Assembly: GCA_017354895.1 (NCBI GenBank) | Contig: CP071496.1 | Location: 62,001-126,000, forward strand | Origin: Podospora comata | Taxonomy: Eukaryota > Ascomycota > Sordariomycetes > Sordariales > Podosporaceae | DNA length: 64,000 bases | Direction of reading: 5' to 3' | Part shown: piece after piece, positions 57,888 to 64,000 of the stretch | Layout of the letters: every line of letters begins with the position of its first letter | Numbering within the stretch: position 1 is the first letter of the stretch | Translations under genes and position numbers: made by a program | The notes under the pieces: generated by a model | Seen by the model: the letters and a program-made list of their open reading frames with translations, nothing else | Database searches by the model: none | Told to the model about the DNA's origin: nothing

Positions 57888-59945
57888 GTTGCGTACCTTA
57901 TCCGACTAAAGAGTTGACATGGAAAATGGAAGCTGGGCGTGTTGGTGTATTGGTTTCGTGACAATATGACTGGCATGGAGAAAGAGACAGAAATTCGGTC
58001 GAGCATTTCTTCAGCTCTTATAGACTATTTCAGGATGACGGAAATCTCAACAGCCTCACATAGGCCTCAGACACCTGCTCCATCGGTGACGCAAGCCACT
58101 CGGAGGTAATCATCATCACCAGTGAGCTATTGTGGATACAAGCCAAGGCCTAAGGTGTGCTTTCAGTCGGCGATTGGGCTGACCTTCAAAGTGTCGGCCG
58201 CCTGCCCGTCGAGTGAGGTGCCGTGGGCCGATGGTCTGGACGAGTCCACTGGATGACTTGGGGGCCATGAGGAGTTAGATCATCACATTGGCCTTTCAGT
58301 GCGTTGAGTATCGCATTATTATTATAGAACAACAAGACCGTATATTACCCCGTCGTGTGCTGGATTAGCCAGACCTGGAGATCTTGAAGGGTTTTGACTA
58401 AAACTCGTGACGAAATTTGTCTATCAAGAACTATTGCTCAAGCATCCACCAACTGCGTCTTTGGGATGGGAACTGTCAGCCCACTTGAATAATCAAGAAC
58501 TGAAGAAGTGAGAGGTGGGAGTAACATCTCACACCAAGCCAGGCTTCCGACAACGCGCAGGTGCGTACATTCTCACGTGTACAGATTTGATATAAGTCCT
58601 GTGACACCATACTAGTTTCATCTCAGTCTCCCACTGTCTAGTACTCCTGGTTTTATGTAATTGGCATGACCGAAACGACAGCACACTAGGTAAGTGAGTA
58701 AGCAGCCTTTACGAGGAACTCAGGCTGTACAAGCACCTACAAGAGCTGACAACACATTATCTGCATGACCAAGAAAGTCTGACTTGGAATCACGGTAAAC
58801 ATCCCGTCCACGGACTAGGCCACTTTCTACACCGACTGACTTTAAATCAATCTGTACCTTAGGTATCTGGGCCATAAACATCGATGTATACTTCATTGAG
58901 ACCATGACTCAAGCAAGTGTTAGAAACAATCAGAACAATACTCGGAAATAAAAGCCAAGGCAAGTAAGACCTACGTTGAAGGATCAAGCCTACACAGCCT
59001 TACGTGTGTAACTGAAAACTAAAGCATGCTTAAAGTTCCTATCTAGGTAGGCAGCCATATTATGCTTGCACCGGGAAACTCTGATGTCAGCCAACGCCGC
59101 CGAACGGCAGTTGAGGGCCATTTCACAAGGACCAAGGAATGGTCGAAAATGGTTGGTGATTTTTAAGGGGGAGCCAGGCTTGCAATCCCCAAAGATGTGC
59201 CAAAATGAATATTAGCTCAGCAGCACACATTTCCCACTTGGCCATGCTCCGAGCTGCCAGAGCTACCTTGGAACAGGGTGCGCCACAATCACGACAATAT
59301 GAATGGGAGTTACCCGACAGTCAGCACTTTCATCATAGAGAACCTTGTGTCCCAGCTTTGTCGTCCGTAGACCCTAACCCTGATAAACATTCCCCTGAAC
59401 CCCTGACCCCCTGAATCATTGAAGCCTCTCATGATCAGACATGAGCCCTAGGCCATATGTTGACTAAGTGAAACAACGTCCTATGCGAGGCGACCAATGA
59501 CCATGCATGTGGATTTATTGGTGGCTGAGAACTCGCGACGGCGCCAAGGCCATAGATGCAAAGCCCCAAACTCAACCAGGCAATTGGAAATGCGGGCAGC
59601 TCCAAAGAGGACCCCGGCTCTCCCCGCTCACACCCCAGGTTTTCGTCTTTCCAGTCTTCCAGGGACGCCACAAGCGCGTAGATAAGACCGGCGCAATGTT
59701 TTGCCGACCGCCATCAGGCGCGTTCCATCTCAAACATGCTGGCAATGAGCTGAGCTGATTATCCCCTCAAATCTTGTGGCTACGTCTGAATGTCTCACAC
59801 TTTATTCAACAGCAAACAATTTGGCTCAGGGTACTTCTTCAACGCTCCCGTCCACAACCTCACCGGGATTTTTCAGGTGTATTTTTGGAGAATGACATAA
59901 CACAGCACCCCTGGATCCAGTCAGCAAGCCGCCCGTGTCTCCACC
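57888..59945. other. Intergenic, 2.1 kb without a recognised gene
   Basis: Only short frames. CTAGGTAGGCA at about 59043 is a copy of the dispersed word, and the stretch at about 59371-59382 resembles two telomere-like CCCTAA units, too short to mean much. The end is the leader of the Gly-rich gene, with a CCACCATG start context. Confidence 0.45.
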
Positions 59946-62900
59946 ATGACTACAATCACCCTGGCCGCGACAGGCCAAACTGGTGCTCATGGGACTCAAC
60001 AATGGGATAACTCAACAGCCATCAAAGCGCCGCGGGGATCCTTCGGTCGCCAGGGACGAGATGCCAGTTTTCCATCTTCCGGAACCAGCGGAGGAGAGAT
60101 ACATGTCGGGCTGAGCTTTGACCCGGCCAGGCCAGGTTTAATTCAGGTCACTGGACAGGCGCATCGCATGGGGGAGCGGTATCAGGTTGGGGGCAAACAG
60201 TCTTTGCTGCTGAACTGTCGAGGTGGAGATGGAGGGCACGGGGGAATCGGTGAGAATGGCCAGTCTGGGGGTGATGGGTTTGACGGACGGGATGCGACAC
60301 AGACGAGCGAGGCTACTGATGGATCGCCGGGGATGAACGGAGGAGAGTGAGTCCCTCTTCTGCTTTTCCAGAACGAAAAAAGAAACGAGTATCTGACATG
60401 GATGCAGTGGCGGCCGTGGAACGAGTGGGGCGAATGGCGGCGCAGGAGGCCATGCTCATGTCACGGTAAATGAGGAAGATCTTGACACCCTCATCGGTGT
60501 TGAGTGGGACGTCAGAGGCGGCTATGGTGGTTGCGTCGGTGAACATGGCGCCGGGGGAGCCGGTGGCCATGGTGGTGACGGCGGTGCCGGTTGTACATGG
60601 TTTGACTCCCAAAAACGCATTCTCTATGAGCCCTGATCAAGACTGTCTGACTCAAGATATACAGGTCAGAGAGATATGTTGCAGCCGTACACACCAATGC
60701 AAACGGTCAACACTACACAGAGTATGCCACCAGGTATCATTCGAGACCTGCGGGGAGAGGAGGACCAGGAGGCATGGCCGGAAGAACTCCAAATGACTTG
60801 TTGTATCCTGGTCAAGACGGTCCGATGGGCTACTCTGAGGTCATTGTCAACTACAAAGATGGCAGGAGGGGAGTGTTCCAATCACGCTACATGCTTGAGG
60901 TTGTCGACTTCAAAGTGCATGACGAGAACGGGGATGGCATCAACGAGCCCGGAGAACGGCTAATCATCAGCGACATCGTCATCAAGAACACAGGCCAAAT
61001 GCCGTCACCAAAGATATCTCGCCTGCAAATCTTGGTCAGGGGCACAAAATGGCTGGAGCCCATCCTTGAGCCCTTGGAGATTCCAGCCGAGATTCCACCA
61101 GGACACAGTGTCAAGGTTCCGGGTGTGCTGAAGGCCTGGATCAAGAACGAAACCGTCGACCGCAGCTCGGGCACACTTCTCCGCGCACAAGATACCCTCT
61201 CACTCAGAGCCTACTCCCAGCGGTTGCAGAGAGATGTTCCCGAGTTTAGCGGCGGTGTGGGCATCGTCTGCCAATACCCGCTGCTCATGACCACGCCAAA
61301 GTATCTGGACAGCGTAGCAAAGGGTGATATTGTCACCTTTTCCTGGACGATACAAAACATCTCCACCAAGTCACAGGGTCGTATTGGCACTCTACAGCGC
61401 GAGGCTGGGACACATCTTTCCGATCCCAACGGCATGTTCGATTTGAAGCGAGCTCCAAAGGACACGCCGCACGACATTATGGATATGATCGAAGTAATCG
61501 AGCCTGGCGAGGTTATTCCAATCACTGTTGACTTTCAAGTATCGGAGCTGGTCAACGAATTCACCACAGGCAACATGTTTGTCATTCTGATTCTCTCAGA
61601 TCCCCACGGAAAACAGATGCGGAACGTGGTGGCATTTGACTTGCGCATTCAGATCTCGCCTTCATACCGCTACAACCCAGCAGCACGATTCCTGCTTGTC
61701 ATCAACGGGTCTTCGCCCAATGCCTTTGTGCTGCACTTGCTCCACTTCCTTCAACTCGGGCTTCACCTTCCTGTGGACATCTTCAATCTCAGTCTCAGCG
61801 GCGCATACACGACAGCCGACACTCGTGACGACATCTTGGCCAACTACAGCGGCAAGACCATCATCTTTCTGGGGAATCCCATGAACTATTTCCAAGACGG
61901 ACAACGACACCCCTGGGAACTGCTGGACATTGATCAAGCCTCGGAGCTCGCAAGAGCAGGAACCAGCTTTCTCATCATCTCGCCCGAGAACATGCAGAGT
62001 CTAAAGGGGTTCAGTCATCTGGTCTCCAGCGGCGTCTCGCCCTTTCAACCAGCTGATGCTTTCACCCAAACCAGCAACATCAAGGACTTGCTGACCAAGC
62101 TGACCCCCAAGACAGCCCCGACTCCTGCACGTGTTGTCTTGCCGGTCAAGAAGAAGTTCATGAAGAAGCTCGATAAGACCCTCGCCGCAACTGCCAAAAC
62201 AGCCCAGCAGAAGCTCTCCGACACCTTTCCCCTTCGCCGCTTTCTCATTGCGCCCTCCAGCCCAATCAGCGACCCCAAAGCCAAGGAAACCGGCCTCGAC
62301 ATCATCGAAGGTCTTCCACACTCCACCAAACTAGTCGCCACTCTCCAACCATTCCGCCCCGACTCCCCTGTGATTTCAGAGTACAACATGGTCATGCTCG
62401 CCCACTCCCTCCCCTTCTCTGACCAATGCGCCATCTTCTGGAACCTCGCAGGAGTAGACACCACCTACGGAGTCCCCACCTCGACAATTTACAAGGGCTC
62501 CTCCCTCTCCCATTTCCGCGTCTACGGCGACGGCAGCACCGCCCAAAAGGTCAGCGGCAAAGCCCTCGAGTCCCTCACCTGGTCTCTCTCCACCCTCCTC
62601 GCCTCCGAGATAACCCACTTCCGCTCCGGCTCCGGCACTTCCTCCCTCCCCCTTTTGTCCCAACTCCCCCTCCTCTCCACCTTCATCACCTCCTTCCCCG
62701 GCAAGGGGTTCACACCCGCCGAAATAACAGCCACCTTCACCCCGCTGACCCAACTCCTCGGCTTCCTCCGGGGCGTCACCTCCCCCTTGACCCTCGGCCA
62801 AAAGTTGGGCGCCAACCTCACCAGAGCCGGCAAGCGCCGCACCAAACTCCGCAGCGTCGTCCTCAACCAACTCTGCAGCCCCGTCGTCAAAGCCATGCCC

Positions 62901-63581
62901 CCCTTGCCAAAAAAGACGACCGATCCCGAGGGCGTCGTGACCAAGAACAAACCCCCCGGCGAGGAAGTCGCCGACGTGGAGAAAGAGACCAAGAGGCAGA
63001 TTCTGGAGGTCAAAAGGTCGGGCGCGAGGGGAGGGAGGGGGATGAACAGGATCCAGAGGGTGAATATGGTTTGCTCGCTTCTGCTCGAGGCCCTGACCGG
63101 GACGGAAGGGGTGGGGTTTGTGGATGTGATTAACGATCCGGAGGCGGGGGGGGAGAGCGTGAGGGTGTTGGGGAGTTTTGCAGAGTATGACCAGTTGCTT
63201 GCCAAGTTGGAGGAGAGGAGGGGGAGGTTGGAACGGGATGTCGAGTATAGCTTTGGGAGGTTGAGCGGGATGGTTCAGAGGGGGGGGACGGTCAGGGCGG
63301 AACAGCAGCAGCAGCAACAGCCGCAGATACAGAGGCGGGCGACGGAGCCGGGTGGAGGAGGTGGTGGTGAGGGGGATGGGATTAGCTTCGTGAGTAGGTC
63401 CATGACTGTCAGTCCTGTCACGACGGTGGCGTCGCCAATTGTGTTTGGAAGGGGGCCGGTCGAGGTGTTGCGTGGGGGTATTGGGAAAGAGGCGAGTGTG
63501 GCGGAGAAGGTGGAGGAGGTTGTGTATGCACATGAGTTACCTCTTACGGTTCCTATTCGTGGTGCTGAGTTGGCAGCGTGA
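59946..63581 (+). CDS. Large Gly-rich mosaic protein, function unknown
   Basis: Exons 59946-60346, 60408-60599 and 60665-63581 give 1169 residues. Residues 1-75 form a polar beta-like region; about 78-245 are rich in Gly with GGxGG and GxxG repeats resembling collagen-like or bacterial Gly-rich surface sequence (GGDGGHGGIGENGQSGGDG). A module at about 274-400 starts LEVVDFKVHDENGDGINEPGE and continues IVIKNTGQ, the pattern of CARDB/NEW3-like beta-sandwich domains with an acidic, possibly Ca-binding turn. Then comes a long globular region with LLVINGSSPNAFVLHLL and TIIFLGNP, a basic Lys-rich stretch, and a C-terminal part with a short poly-Gln and poly-Gly. No signal peptide or TM helix is seen. 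The third exon is joined in frame through a rare GTTTGA donor. Homologs of this layout seem to occur in fungi as uncharacterised proteins; I can give no role. Confidence 0.8.
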
Positions 63582-63589
63582 AGGGGGAT

Positions 63590-63854
63590 TTAATATGCAT
63601 CGGTCTCTGGTTTAGGTACCGAGGTAGGTAGGTAAGGGGTGGCACAATATATCCTTCGTTTTACTTGATCACAGCGCATGCGATATCTAATAACTACGCA
63701 CACAGAAAGGTATATCGAGTAGAGGTGAAGGGGGCGTGCGATGGGAACAATATACATTTGGTGTTGCCAAACATAAGGTTTAAGCAGTAACGCAACTGGA
63801 AGTTCGGCCTCATTCTTCATACATCTTCACCATCCTCCTTTTATCGGTCTCCCA
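63590..63854. other. Short convergent intergenic spacer
   Basis: Contains a cluster of the dispersed word (63611-63637, with three tandem GGTA units). No gene. Confidence 0.5.
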
Positions 63855-64000
63855 TTACGGGGGGCCATATAACTTCCAGATGCGCTCCCAATCATACTTG
63901 TTCACCCCGATGGGCGTATGATCAACCTTGACTTCTAAATCAGGCAGAGGATCGAACAATCCGGCTGTCACAGATCCATTATTAGCATTGATAAAGGGGA
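63855..64000 (-). CDS. 3' end of a gene cut by the right edge
   Basis: The minus strand is open from the window edge to a TAA at 63855-63857, giving 48 codons. They read as coherent protein: PFINANNGSVTAGLFDPLP, then VDHTPIGVNKYDWERIWKLYG and a Pro-Pro end. The mix of aromatic and polar residues and the lack of low complexity suggest a real C-terminus. An AG at about 63966 could also be a splice acceptor, so the part beyond it is less sure. No family recognised; the start lies outside the window. Confidence 0.6.
   Translation of the reverse strand, partial: PFINANNGSVTAGLFDPLPDLEVKVDHTPIGVNKYDWERIWKLYGPP

Noticed and set aside
59371-59382. Telomere-like CCCTAA units
   Set aside because: Only two units in ordinary intergenic DNA; chance is sufficient.
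62376-63533. 385-codon minus frame opposite the Gly-rich gene
   Set aside because: Composition dominated by Pro/His then Gly/Glu, the mirror image of the skewed sense strand; no motif.
1-64000. Secondary-metabolite cluster
   Set aside because: Oxidoreductases and hydrolases are present, but there is no PKS, NRPS, terpene synthase or other backbone gene.

Overview
The window is nuclear DNA of a filamentous ascomycete. Genes lie on both strands, are split by introns of about 50-85 nt with GT..CTRAC..AG signals, and include families typical of Pezizomycotina: an AA9 lytic polysaccharide monooxygenase with CBM1, a SAT4/PTH11-type rhodopsin-domain membrane protein, a TRP/flavin-carrier-like channel, a fungal zinc-cluster protein, a DUF1989 protein and a GPI-anchored Ser/Thr-rich protein. 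The gene set and the abundance of CTACCTAGGTAG-like intergenic words suggest Sordariomycetes, perhaps Sordariales, but no rRNA or marker gene is present to settle this. I see no intact transposon, virus-like element or CRISPR array.

Layout. 0.5-7.7 kb: alpha/beta hydrolase (-), small secreted protein (-), secreted FAD-linked oxidoreductase in six exons (+), small mitochondrial-type membrane protein (+), RNase H1 with two hybrid-binding domains (-). 9.6-15 kb: an SDR (+), then a three-repeat MYB protein (+) behind a 2.9 kb gene-poor region. 18.8-27.7 kb: MFS sugar transporter (+), SnoaL-like secreted protein (+), HSL-type esterase (-) divergent from a carotenoid cleavage oxygenase (+), and a seven-TM rhodopsin-domain protein (-). 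30.2-43.5 kb: tRNA-Ser(AGA), TRP-like channel (-), a 13-bp minisatellite next to a broken F-box/ankyrin gene, the DEAD-box helicase dbp3 (+), the dolichol-cycle protein rft1 (-) and a GPI-anchored protein (-). 46.7-57.9 kb: AA9-CBM1 (+), a broken SDR (+), an unknown Cys-motif protein (-), DUF1989 (+), zinc alcohol dehydrogenase (-), zinc-cluster protein (+) and a TauD-type dioxygenase (-). 59.9-64 kb: a 1169-residue Gly-rich protein with a bacterial-surface-like module (+), and the 3' end of a gene running off the right edge (-).

There is no single pathway here. Housekeeping genes (dbp3 for ribosome assembly, rft1 for N-glycosylation, RNase H1) are interspersed with secreted and oxidative accessory enzymes. 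The points most worth a second look are the Gly-rich mosaic protein, a recurrent switch of the sense strand from C-rich to G-rich near the 3' ends of several genes, the dispersed CTACCTAGGTAG word, two host pseudogenes, and several splice events that simple ORF reading would miss (an in-frame intron, a GC-AG intron, and a short 3' exon of the TRP-like gene). Exon limits were read by eye from splice signals and frame, so each carries some error.
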